From: Escarpia spicata
Lineage: Eukaryota; Annelida; Polychaeta; Sabellida; Siboglinidae
Length of the DNA stretch: 64,000 bases
Reading direction: 5' to 3'
Assembly (NCBI GenBank): GCA_963995525.1
Contig: OZ023210.1
Location: 25,457,116-25,521,115, forward strand
Below, in pieces: positions 44,701 through 57,700 of this stretch. Numbering within the stretch: position 1 is the first letter of the stretch; every line of letters starts with the position of its first letter. The position numbers and the translations under genes were made by a program. The notes beneath the pieces are model-generated. The model did no database searches. It saw nothing but the letters and a program-made list of their open reading frames with translations, and was not told where the DNA came from.

Positions 44701-47484
44701 GGCATTCTGCTATTATAGAAGAAGCAGGTGCAACTTGAACCGGTGCCACTTGCACCCCCTGACTATTTGCTAATTGTTGATCATAAAACAATTTTATGTG
44801 AGCAATTGGCCACTATCTTCACCCAGCATTAAATAATGCTCATCAATTTTTCGGGGCAGCCTTATCTATTATCCACGAAGTCACGTGTAAAGTGTAGGCT
44901 ATTCACGATTTAATATAGTTGCTCGATTAGCATTGATTCTTGTTCGCCGGCGGCCTCTAAACTTTTACCTATTTTTTCGCTTGGGCTTGTATCCGACATT
45001 TTGAATTCAATATGAAGAATGGGGTCAGTGAACATGCGCATGCTTGTATTTATATTTTGGAGTCCGCGTGCCGATGACGTGTAGACGACGCGCAACCCAG
45101 TTATAAACAGCGCTACTTCTCGCAAGTTTCTCGTAAGTTTAGACTTACGATGCAGTTTCGAGATACCCACCCCAGCATAGTAACTGTCTTCCTAGTCTAC
45201 AGAAACACACGTTGACAGCATTTGGCATTATGTAATTGCAACTGTATATCATCTGTAACATCCAGTCGGTAAATCTGTACAAGTTGTGGGTAGTTTAATT
45301 AACTGCGTGTGATACTTGTAAACGTACTAGTTAACTGTGTACAGTACGTGATTAACTGCGCGTGATACTTGTTAACGTACTAGTTAACTGCGCACAGTAC
45401 ATACTGTGAGTGCCGTGCGATAATATTACAATGTTATCATAATATCACATATGTGGGAATACGTGTACCTATGTACGTACGCCTGTACTGCGATAACATA
45501 CTACATTTGGTTTGGTTCCAGTCAATACTTTTGTGCACTTTGTGCTTACAGCTTGGTCTTTGTTGGTAAATAAAAGCGTCGTTGTGTGAGTTGTGCCATG
45601 TCGACCTGTTAGTAATGTAGCAATTTAGGATCAATTACTAATCTATATAGTAATTTTAATAGACATGCACCAACATTTGGCATAGGCATAGGTTGATAGG
45701 TGGGGAATACGCTCCCGTATAGAAAAAATATTAAAATAAAACGTGTCAACTTCACACGACAAATCTTGCTTATTTTGCACGTTGTTCCCATATAACAATT
45801 TGATAGTGGCCTAAATGTGTGCCTTGTAAAATACACGCCGTTTGACACTTATTGAGAGTGGCAGTTGTTTACGGACCTTTTCACACCCCAGTTAGTAGGA
45901 TACGAAATGGTGCAGATGGAATTTCTTAAATGTCGGTATTATATTCGATTGCTTCCATATTCTTGGCTTATATAGGTTGAGTATGCCTAACTCCTTTCTT
46001 GTGTTACTTTCCCGGGTCAATGTACGGCAAAACAGTATCAATACACGGATGCTGTAAAAAAAGCCAAGTAAGTGCAACTAAATAGGTAACACGTACTCAC
46101 AGTGAACTCGTATTTTTTAGAATGCTAACGTGTACACGTTCATTGTTGGAGGCGTCTGTTGGTCATTATTCTTTAGCAATTGTGTTTTTTTGCGACTGTT
46201 TTGTTTTGACAGTAACAGAACAGAATGTAGAAACACCTATGATTATTAATTATTCAACCGTCCATCTCGCTTATGTAATTTTTAGACACGCACGTCTGAC
46301 ATTGTTGATGAAGAGTTCTTAATCTTGAACAACACATTATACAACTGGTGACGACTTTTCAATATTTCCGCCCATGCGACTACAATGTTAGGGGCACCCG
46401 TCAACGCATAATTAATCACTCTTTCGTGTACACTTTCAATGCAACGTTCCATCGCTAGGTTTGCAAACACGTTCACTACAACGTATGCAGTACAGAAACG
46501 CTGTCAAATTATGTTCGTTTATTGTAGTTTTTTATGACATTGATATTTTTTAAAATGTTAATGTATGTATACACATATTCACTGAATGACAACATACTAG
46601 ACATGCGGGCACGTTATGTGACTAACAGAGCGTTGAAACCATCAAGTGCAGAGCCGACCATTGCCTTGTTTACCGCGTCGTCACTAAAGGTAAGCACACG
46701 CTGCGCGCTATTTTAAGTCTTTCCTTTGGGTGTTCAGCGCGTCACGCCAAATGCAACTGAACGCGGCCCCTTCATTACGAAACAGACAGGCTAATCAAGT
46801 CGTAATTGCTGTCCCTTGACGTGTTGTGACGATAGTTCGACGGGGGTGACGGGGTCAGTTGGTGCGGGATTTCGCCTTATACAATCCAGGGTCAATCAGT
46901 GCAGATGCCGGTATCTGCAAGAGGACAAGTGCATGTTCTTTATATGCATCGCAAGACGCTATGGCGTTTCCATAACCGGGCCAAGTCCGTCATGGAATTG
47001 TGCATTAAATTGACGGATTCCGCTGAACAGCACTTTGTGTGTTACAGTGTTTCAGTAGTTATGTTATGACAATTACATTTCTTCCAGTTAGACCTACCAA
47101 CAGAATAATCACCATGAAACAATAAGTCGCCGTCACGTCCTTCCATAATTAATATTATTCGTTACTGGTTAGTGTTTGCACACTTTTATGCAAGAAACAA
47201 TACGTAACATCGTTTAGCACTGTGAACTTTACTCTAGTTACTATGTTACGTTAACATGGCGACATGAAGAGGTTCTTCAATTTTTTTTCTACTTGTCACA
47301 GAATTTACGAGTTTATTATGTGGTTTTTAATGAACGGCTGACGACATCCGCGACGCAGGATCTGACGGGGGTTTCTGTACTCCCGTCTGTTGACCTAGCA
47401 TGCCCTTTTCTCGTGTCGGCTACCTACGCGGTGTCTGGTTACATCGCTGCCACCTTAGGTATCATTCTTTCATTCATACATACA
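44701..47484. other. Gene-free stretch with a 53-bp tandem duplication at 45299-45404
   Basis: The unit starting TTAACTGCGYGTGATACTTG is present twice with period 53. Each unit itself holds two TTAACTG...GTAC half-units. No supported gene elsewhere in the stretch. Confidence 0.6.
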
Positions 47485-47730
<246 letters not shown>

Positions 47731-49139
47731 CTTTCATTTCCAACACGTGTTTTAAAGTTTCATATATACTATTTCGTTTATTCCTCGTTATACACGCTAA
47801 CACATATCACGACTTATAAACATTGTCAACACATCTTTCAGTATACTTCATTATCTCTAATGACCCACCTTCCAACACCTGTTATGCTCGTTATACACGA
47901 TACAACATAGGAAGACTTATTCTTATATACATACATATCACATCATCAATACATCATTCAGTATACTTCTTTATCTCTAATGACCCACCTTTCAACACCT
48001 TTTCAACATTCCTCTTTGATCTTTCGTTCCTTTCTTCCATATACACGATAGGACTTCAATGGGTACTCACTCCGCTCTCTTCCGTCAGGGGGTGCACTAC
48101 ATACGGTCACGTGACTACTCACACATACGTACACACGTACAGATACCTGAAAGAGGCGCCGCTATCTTAGATTTGGACCATGGAGGCGCATTTTCACCGT
48201 AGGATTAGGTCCCATAAAGACCATACTACTACTAACGAGTTTATCTAAAAAAGAAGATACAAAATCTACAAAAACCAAGATATTGATAGGCCTACCAAAA
48301 CAGAAGACATGGCACAACACCCTATATGCGGTGATTGTAAAGGAAAATATGTCGCGTTATCAATGAGCGTGGAAGAAACTGGTCTTCTTGTGTCATCTCA
48401 TGAGATAACTCCATGTTTAGAATACGTGCTAGTAGAAGGGTTATCTGTTATCTGTCCGAAGGGTTATCTGTTGTCTGTTGGAACTGTTCTGCAAAGCGGA
48501 AGCCCAGCGTAAAGTTATCCTCCAGTATTCCACGACGCGCTCGGTATTCGCATGAGAATAGCTGACACTGAGGCATACGCAAAATATCCAGATAGGCATG
48601 GCGACACTGTTCTGGATACCACCCTCCATTAATGGATAGGGCATTAGTACAAACGTGGGTGTGATCTGTTACTGCCCATGAACTAACTACATCATGAATA
48701 AAATAAACTGAAATAACGATGTACTCGCCACATGAAGTTAACTATCTGACCTTTATGCTACATTAGGAGGTATCCCGCAAGCACGCAAGACTTCGGCACA
48801 CACAGGCGAACATTTGCATAGGTAATCGCTATAACCGGAAGGACGGTGGTCGTCATTACTGCTTGGGTAATACTGACTAAATGCATTATTCATAATTACC
48901 AGAAGGCCTACTACTCTACTTGCGGTAACGGTTACATACATAATCAGAAACGTCTGAATGTTTACCTAAGCTTGGTGTTACATGCATGCGTGGATGCGTG
49001 GACGCGCAGTTATAAAATTGGTAAAAAGCGACTCGCACCGTGATATTTATTACCGAACAATGATAAAGTTGTGAACACGTGAAGACTCAACTACTGTGGC
49101 CACGTGTCATTCAGTGTCCCAATTGTCGCCCAAGAGCTA
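47731..49139. other. Gene-free stretch; unexplained minus-strand open frame at about 48475-48650
   Basis: Similar 45-bp segments at about 47840 and 47960 (CAGTATACTTCxTTATCTCTAATGACCC) mark another local duplication. A minus-strand frame with GGWYPEQCRHAYLDIL looks protein-like but matches no family I know and lacks clear splice sites. Confidence 0.4.
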
Positions 49140-49621
49140 AATATAGCGTCGAGTTGCTGTATTCAGATATAGTTCAGCCAAAAAAACAAAATTTGTCAAA
49201 ATTTGTGTCAACAACTTGCTATGGCGGTGGTCTGCTTCTGGACGTTCCACGCGTTAACCTAGAACGTTATGGTCGCCGGGCGTTTGCATGTGCTGGGCCG
49301 ACATTGTGGAACTCTCTGCCCCTGGAACTACGCGCGATTGAGAACACTAGACAGTTTGGAAAATTATTGAAGACATTTCTGTTCTCAAACTAATATAATC
49401 AGACATAATTTAACCTTTACATTAATAATGCATATAGTTTTAATACATGTTTAGCCATATTTATCTCAGAATCACATTGTAGTATCTAATCAAATTATTT
49501 AATGTAATTTAGGCTTTTATTTATTTATTTATTTTATCCAGTAGATTCAGCTGTTCAGCACTTTTGCTAATCGTTTATTTTATCATTGCAGTTACCCGTA
49601 ATTTTACTATACATAGGTTTA

Positions 49622-49691
<70 letters not shown>

Positions 49692-49740
49692 GTCCCGGAT
49701 TTGATGGTGTGTAAATAAAGTTTACTATTATTATTATTAC
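49140..49740 (+). mobile_element. 5'-truncated CR1/L2-like LINE, 3' end
   Basis: The C-terminal end of an RT ORF is recognisable (VPRVNLERYGRRAFACAGPT, WNSLPLELRAI, KLLKTFLF, stop at 49391-49393). A short 3' UTR follows, carrying a (TA)n tract (49624-49686), AATAAAG and an (ATT)n tail ending at about 49739. Severe 5' truncation is typical of this class. Confidence 0.85.
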
Positions 49741-50582
49741 TTGACTGAAATGCCTAGGCCAATTTGACCCCTAGAACCTCCTGGATGTCATTTGTTTTAT
49801 AGTGTAGTTTAAATTAGAAAAGACGTGTGATTGCCTTTTTTATCATGGCAACGTCAAGTAATGCTATATAAGAAGAGCGATTGTCTCTTACACAGTGTAG
49901 GCTACGAATGATCCGCCCTTGTGCCAACGATGCCGACGTCAACAAGGTCATGGTGATCTTACGCAATCTGACAGAAACGGATCGTGATGTGCAACTCGAT
50001 GAATGTTAGCGAAGTGAAAAGTTAATGAAGGACTTCCTGTCGCCTTGGCGCTGATGAATATCGACCGAGAATAAACAGACGACTCGTTACAGTTAGACTA
50101 CATGGTACTGCAAATGGCGGGATCCCAGTGTAATTTTTCCAAAATGGCTACCGTCATACAAAGGCGAAACAAAACCGTTTGCAAATGTCCGGTAAACCAA
50201 CCTACCTTGTGTGGTTCAGAACGCAATGACTCCTGTAATAACACTAACTGATAAAGCTAGTTAATAGTTTTATCACTTGACGGAAAGGAGAAGGATACAT
50301 ATTAATAACGAAATGTCAAGATAAATGATCAGAAAGTATGTTATAGAAATCGGCACACTTACAGGGAAAACATCAGCTGAAATACTTCGATTTTGACAGT
50401 GTGTTTGAATTAATGTTCATCGATAGGCTACTATAAAGACAATCTTATTTTCTGCATAAGTAGGCCCTACAAATAGTTCCAATCTATGGGTAGCATAGAA
50501 ACAGAATGCGTTGTATAAGAGTTACGGGTGCTCCAAGTAATGTGAACAATTGGGAAAGTGTGACATAAGAATCATTTGTTCA
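49741..50582. other. Gene-free stretch upstream of the GST region
   Basis: No recognisable coding or repeat structure. Confidence 0.6.
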
Positions 50583-50887
50583 TTCGTTGGTTCGTTCGTT
50601 GGTTCGTTCGTTGGTTCGGTCGGTCGGTCGGTCGGTCGGTCGGTCGGTCGGTCGGTCGGTCGGTATGTCGGTCGGTCGGTCGGTCGGTCGGTCGTTCGGT
50701 CGGTCGGTCGGTCGGTCGGTCGGTCGGTCGGTCGGTCGGTCGGTCGGTCGGTCGGTCGGTCGGTCGGTCGGTCGGTCGGTCGGTCGGTCGGTCGGTCGGT
50801 CGGTCGGTCGGTCGGTCGGTCGGTCGGTCGGTCGGTCGGTCGGTCGGTCGGTCGGTCGGTCGGTCGGTCGGTCGGTCGGTCGGTCGG
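50583..50887. repeat. (CGGT)n tetranucleotide array
   Basis: About 270 bp of almost perfect GGTC/CGGT follow a (GTTC/GTTG) lead-in, with only two or three variant units. It gives Arg-Ser-Val-Gly frames on one strand and Asp-Arg-Pro-Thr on the other. It lies about 700 bp upstream of the GST start codon. Confidence 0.98.
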
Positions 50888-51597
50888 CCTTGATGACATG
50901 TGGATTTAATTTGTTCGCAGAAGCTCGGTTGGCTGGTGTGTTTTGCCAGCCAGCGTATTGCGCAAGTGCAAAAGTGAAGTCACGTGTTGGTAAACATGAA
51001 ACTTAAAAATTAAATTATCATGTGTTTCAGCCGACACAAATGTGTTTATTTGCAAACGTAGAACCGATTTTTAATATCCAGCCGCACGCTTTTCTCAGAC
51101 TCATAACTTTACGTGAATGTGGTTACTTCGTTCACAGAAGTTCTTCGCGTGCAAAATTGATCGATATATTTTTTTAGCGCAATGTTTATTTAAGTTTTTT
51201 CTCGACGTTAGGTCGATATTTTCTGCCTCACATATGGGAGTTAATACGTGCCTGGACACTGATATTTTTTTTTCTCAGAACCGACGACCGTGCTGTGCCA
51301 AGTCGACTGCGATTTGCAACCATTTCTTTTGTTCAATCATTATTGCCCGTAAATTATTGAACGATCCAGCTCAGAATGGCCTGGTCGGTGATGCTTGGGA
51401 AAGGACAAGATTAATTTTACGTTGTTTACGAGTTTCGTCACGAAACGCTAGCCGTGGTCGGGTCGCGTTGAGTGGCCACGTGACCTTGTAGTAGACTCTG
51501 CTCGTTTTCAATGTGCATCGATGTGTATCCGCCGAAACTGGTTCAGTGTCTCTTGTTGCCTTCTAAGCAGGCACCGTGTCGCCCTTTCGGAGCTACG

Positions 51598-51733
51598 ATG
51601 CCGAAGTACGTGTTGACGTACTTTAACTTCCGCGCACGCGCAGAGCTGGCTCGCCTACTGTTCGCCGAACACGGCACGGAGTACGAGGACGAGCGAATCA
51701 CGGCGATGGAGCAGTGGAATCGCATCAAGCCTG
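51598..51733 (+). CDS. GST exon 1 (coding): start and Tyr8
   Basis: It encodes residues 1-45 plus one base, ending CCT G|GTAAGT. A CTAAGCAG acceptor-like site at about 51563-51570 suggests an additional non-coding 5' exon. Confidence 0.93.
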
Positions 51734-54700
51734 GTAAGTAAGCATTTTACTTTCTTTCAAAAGCGTAATCGACGTCTTTTATTACATCTCGTCTATAAAA
51801 TTACGGAAAAGTCATACTTTCTAGGGAGATTGTGTGTTCTGTTACCCGGAATCTGTAAGTGTGGTCATTATGAGCAGAAACTTTGCTGGGTCAGGAGCGT
51901 GGGAACGGGCCAACCTCAAGGGTACTTCCGGGTTGAGACGCATACTTTCGCAGTATGTGGCAATAACATTTGTTTACAGATTGAACGCTTTGTTTACTAT
52001 TTGTGCATTTCTCGAATGCAGCAATCACATTATACGACCATTGTTTCGTGATTACTAAACATGATTAGATTGGAAGTATACTTTCAACATAATTTTTTTA
52101 GTATTAAGAACATTTTATTATTATGAGAAACATACAACCTAGGTTTAACAATATAATATATCGCGCCTAATTCCATGGAAACGTGCTTTAACTTCTTCCA
52201 AAAAGAAATTGTTTTCTAGACAACTTTAATGACGTCGTTGGTATTAACAGAGTAAGTCTCGAACTTCGAACGTTTGTTCAGTCGACAAAAAATTATTGAG
52301 TTAACAATTTCTTTTAATAATGCAATAGTATGCATACAAATTTAACAATGCAAATTTATGTCTGCATTATTTGTGGCGTCTTTCAGATCTTCGTAGACAA
52401 TCACGGACCGTTCCAAATCGTTTGTTCGGTTGTTACTTTCCTTTCGTTTGTCGTTCGTTCTTCTGTGTGTGTGTGAATGTTTGTAGATGTGTATGTATAT
52501 AATGGTGTGTGTGAGTATCTTTTTATGGGCAATGGTCAATCTATGGACGTCATTTGTTTTTGCAGTCTAATAAGAGAAAAATGCACGGTGTGATTGTGGG
52601 TTTGTTGATACTAGCTGGGGCTGGCATCCTGCGCTAACATCTTGTTTCGCGAAAAAAAAGTGTAGTATTCCTTTAATAATGCGTTTTCAATTTTAGTTAG
52701 CTTCTGTGGTGATATAGGCCTACTTACCGTGGATTTATAGCAATATTCATTGTACTTCCCACAATATGTAAGACCTATGTTCTGTCACGTTAACGATAGT
52801 ATACACGTTAACGTCGTGACTGTCTGTACACAGAGACTCCGTTCGGTTGTCTGCCCGTGCTGTCTGTCGACGACGTGACGATCTGCCAGAGTCTAACCAT
52901 TGCCCGCTACCTCGCTCGGGAGTTCGGTAAGAGTCATCGCGTGTCTCTCCGTCGTCGCACACATCCATTCAACTGATGTCCATGGAAAATTTTGTTTTTT
53001 ATTGAATTAATGTCTAACAATGCGCACACACAGTATATAGAAATCGTAAGTGAGTCGTTTTTGACAGACGCTGGGCCATCTTTATTCAGCATAAACTTGA
53101 CATTGACATCACATGTCGTATCCCATCATGCTTTGGGATAAATGCAAACATGAAGTATGGTGGCCGACATTGGATGTTGCTACACCTCCCACCGAGTATA
53201 TTGAACATCATATACGTAGAAACAATAACACTGAAAGTCAGAATGAATTACATAACCGTTGTCTGATTAGTTAACATTAAAAGTGAAGTTTAATTAAATG
53301 TGTGAACAGCTATTGGTGTTCATAATTCTGACTAGTAGAAGTAATGCACTTTACAAGTCTATACGCTTTGGTGGTTTCACCGTTCTCCCCGACCGAGTCA
53401 CCCTTTCAGGTGCCGCTGGTTCAGAGAGTGAAGATGTCTCTTTAGCAGGACGTGAAGCACTCTTCGCTGGTGTAGCTAACAGCTGCATCTCAGCAGCGGG
53501 TGTCGCGAGGACAGCAGTTGTAGCGAAATGTGCAGGCAGTGTCCGCTGACCAGCCAGCGCGAGACCCTGTCGTCTGCACCAGCGCTCTACGGTTGCGACA
53601 CACAGTGCCGAGGTCGGTCTTCACCAAGTACGATCGCGGCTCAGGTGTTTGACCCACAAGTAGACCTTGGCGATATTGATGTCGGATCCAAACTGGATCG
53701 CCTGGCTGTAGCGTCGGCAAGTCACGCGCTTTGTGTCGCAAGTTGAAGGTATGCTGCTGGTCGGAACGACGCAAGCTCTCCTTCTTTTGCAGGGATTCGT
53801 CACCAGGACCCCTCTGTTTCAGAGTGCTGGGAAGGACGGGTAGCAGTGTCCCATGAGCATTTCTGCCGGAGACAGGCCATTCTGAAGCGGCATCGATATG
53901 TACGCCAATGAGAGCGACGTGTACATCTTCGTTTCTCTTCAGAAGCCACTTCATTGTGCGCGCTGTCCGTTCTGCCTCTCCATTCGACTGAGGGTATCGC
54001 GGTATTGCGAACTGACGAAAGGTCGCTGCACTGAATTGAGGGCCATTGCTCGAAATGATGATGTCGGGAATACCATGTGTTGCGAAGATCTCCTTCAGCA
54101 CGTGCACTACGCTCTCCGACGACATGTCGTTGAGACGTTTGCTCTCGATCCACGGCGAGTAGTAGTCGATCACGATGAGAATCACTTTCCCACGGAGTTC
54201 GAACAAGTCCATCGCAAGCCTCTCCCAAGGACGAGATGGGAATGACGAAGTCATCAATGGTTCAGTTGGCACCGGTCGATCTTTCGCACACGTTACGCAC
54301 TTTGAGACCATTGCCTCGATCATCGTCGACAGATCCGGCCAGCACACAGATGCACGCGCTCTGGCCCGACATTTCGTTATGCCCTGATGCCCTTGGTGGA
54401 GACAGTCAAGGACGTCCAGTCTCAATGCTCGAGGAATGACAATGCGTTCATCATATAGGAGAATGTCATTAACGATCGCCAGATGGCTCCTGCTCTCCCA
54501 GTATCGGCGTAGTAGCGGCTGGTTTGGCATATATGCAGGCCACCCATGAAGACAGTATTCTCGGATTTTACTGCATTCCTCGTCTATTTTCTGCTCGTCG
54601 ACTATTTCCCGTAGGCGTTTGTTCGTTGCCGGGAGAATGTTCACTGTCTGTTGTGCGAACGCTTCGACTTCTGCGACAAACAGTTTGTCATCTGATGCGG

Positions 54701-57700
54701 GCGCGCGCTTCTACCGGCGCACGCGAGAGTGCATCGGCTGTTGTTTGATGCTTTCCGGCACGTACCGAACGTACGGTGCGAATCGCATCAGCCGTAGGCG
54801 AAACCTTTGTATCCTTGGCAGCATCTTGCATAGTTCGGTGGTGTTCAACAGTGGCACTAACGGACGATGATCTGTCTCGAGTGTGAGCCGTAACCCAAGC
54901 ACGTACTCGCTGAACTTTTCACATGCCCAAGTCGCTGCCAAGGCCTCCTTCTCGATTACCGCGCAACGTTTCTCAGTGTCATTCAGTGATCGCGACACAT
55001 AGCAAACTGGACGACGCTTGGTGTCATATTGCATTGTAGCAGGACCGCTCCAACGCCTGTCGACGAGGCGTCTGCTGCAATGATTGTGGGACGTTTTGGG
55101 TCGTAGTGGGCGAGTGTCTTGGGCTCGACCAGGGCGTCTTTCACTCGCTGGAATGACTTCTCCTGTGCGTCACCCCACAACTAGACATTGTCGCTGCGCA
55201 GTAGTTGGCGTAGCGGCTCATTGCACTCAGCCAGCCCTGGGATGAACTTTCCCATCTGATATACCATGCCCATGAAACGTTGCAGTTCTTTGACCGTTGT
55301 TGGAGTCGGAAAGTTTGTGACTGCTGTCGATTTCCGCTGGTCGGCCTGAATGCCGAAGCCATCGACAATGTGACCAAGGAACGTTATACAGCTTCTGGAG
55401 AACTCGCACTTTTTTGCGATCAGTGTGAGTCCAGCCTCCTGTAGGCGAACCAGAACGGCTCTCACACGTTTGTTATGTTCTGTTTGATGTGTGGCGTGAA
55501 TGAGAATGTCATCTATGTGATAGATGATCCCCTCGAGTCCTTCCAGAATGATCGACATTGTTCGTTGGAAAATCTCCGGAACGGAGCTGATCCCGAATGG
55601 TAGCCGGTTGAAGCAGTAGCGACCATGTGGTGTGATGAAGTCGTCAGCAGCCGCGACTCGTCGTCAAACGGAAGCTGTCAGAAGCCGCTGTTGGCGTCAA
55701 GCTTCGAGAAGACTTTGCTGTTGCCCAACTTTGCAAGGCTTTCGTCCACTGATGACATCGGGTGTATCTCTCGCTGTACTGACTTGTTCAGTTGCGTCAG
55801 ATCCACGCAGATCCGCACGGAGCCGTTTGCCTTCTGGACAGGAATCATGTCGTAGCACTATCTTGTCGGCACGGTCACCTGCCGATATGATCTCCTGTCG
55901 CACCATCGACTCAATCTCAAATTTTATTTGTGGAAGTAGAGGATGGGCGATTTTCCTTGCGGTGTACATAAAGATTGGTGGGGCGTCTGCGCACAGCGTG
56001 ATGTGATGTTCGGTTCTCAGTTTACCGATGCCTTTGAGGAGAGAGCTGTACTCGGCACGGTAGTTTGGTTTCTGACTCGTTGTTTCTTGGACGTTGTCGA
56101 CACGTGCGACCAAGTCAAGACCGACACACGCTCGCCGACTGAGTAGAGAATATTCTTGGTTTCTAATGACGTACACCAGTTCATCGAGTGATTTGTTACG
56201 ATAGCGCAGTTTTGCCTTCACACTCCCATTACTGGTAGAAGTGTACCACCCGGATCACGTAGTGCTTGCTTTGTCGGTAGCAGCGTTTCTTTATTAAGCC
56301 ACGCCTCTTGATTGCTGACCACAGAGACAGCTGCACCCGTGTCTAGTTTGAACTTTGTGGCGTGACCATTGACCTCCACCTCAGTTGACCAGTGTTCTGT
56401 GTCGTCTAGTGCCCCAACATAAGGGGTCAGCACACTGTTGGACTTCCTGCTTGGTTACAGACGAAAAAAAGAGCATTATATTTTTTAGAAATGTTTTTTT
56501 ACAATGTTCACTTGCTCTGACATAAGTGCATTTGAGTAGTCAGATTTCTAGATGTGATTGTAGCAGCTGTTGACAGTAAAATGGTGTCTTTTTAGCTGAT
56601 TTTACTAAGCGAAAGGGTATCTGGCAGCAATTTGGCTAGTTGACACTCTAGCCGGATTACTGCCTGCATGCATTTGTAAATATTGACGGGTGTCATACAT
56701 ACAGGCATTTTGCAAGAGCTAGAGATATTAGATTTTGACTAAAATCGACCAGCGTGTCAATGAGATGATAATAACAGCAGGTGGGAAGTTTAAGAAACTA
56801 TATATAAGTCACGTTTTCTTATAATCACATAAAACATTAACATGGTCGCCAATGGGAAAACTGACAGTGTGCTGAGCCCATAACCGAGTTACGGCAAGTC
56901 GACATACTCGAGCTGTTGCACTTCGTTGACCCGGCTTGACAGTTGTTTGACACCCCGACAGAGTGAAAGTGTTCTTTCTTTTGGCAAATGCGACAAATGG
57001 CTTCTCTTGCAAGGCACTGTTGTCGATCGTGTCGACTGCGGCGACACCATTTGCATGTGTTGTGTGTGCCTGTTGTAGCATAATTTGTTTTTGCGTTGTT
57101 GTAGTTCTTAGGTTTGTGTTTTGTACCGGCTTTGAGATGGTTTATTGAGTGAGCCGGTTTGACAAAATCCACAGTTTTGCTAGCGACAGTGTTCTCTCTA
57201 GTAAATTCTCTATTTTGTTTTCTTGCCTCTGCTTGTCTGCTAATTTCTGTCGCTTTTTTCAGCGACAGATCGGACTTCCCTTGTAGCGTATCAGATAAAG
57301 CATCACTGAACACGCCTACGACGATTCGTTCCCTGATTAGATCCTCTCGCAGATTGCCGTAGTCGCAGAATTCTGACAGTCAATCGATTCACTCGGTGAT
57401 TGAGTTCTTTTATTGAACCTCGTTCGCTCACAACTGACTATTTGTTCAGCGCAATCTTCACATCGTCATACGCATCAGTATATCGTCTGCACAGCCCCCC
57501 ATACTGAGAGCAGGATGCTGACTTGATCTGCATTCGGCTTATTTTTCAGCCCCGATGCTACTCTATAGCTTTCGAACCGCTTTAGCCACTTAGCCCAAAG
57601 TTCTGCCTGTTGAGGGCTAATAGCGCCATCGAACTTTCCCGGCAGTGGAATGTCAAGCTGGATGCCAGTGGGCGCAATATTCTGCGCTGGCTGAACCGTA

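Noticed and set aside
46534..46716. Open frame ending at an AAG|GTAAGC donor-like site
   Set aside because: No convincing acceptor, partner exon or domain was found. An isolated donor consensus is expected by chance.
47302..47458. Possible internal exon (acceptor after a T-rich tract, donor GTATCATT)
   Set aside because: The donor is weak. The same CCTTAGG(T/A)ATCATTCTT boundary recurs at 47646 before another microsatellite, so it is a repeat edge rather than a splice site.
50522..51006. Several 105-139-codon frames of Arg-Ser-Val-Gly or Asp-Arg-Pro-Thr
   Set aside because: The (CGGT)n tetranucleotide is open in all frames because no stop codon can arise from the unit.
51511..51597. Upstream in-frame ATG extending GST by 29 residues
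   Set aside because: Sigma-class GSTs begin at MPxY with the catalytic Tyr near position 8. An acceptor-like CTAAGCAG lies within this stretch, so it is probably 5' UTR or intron.
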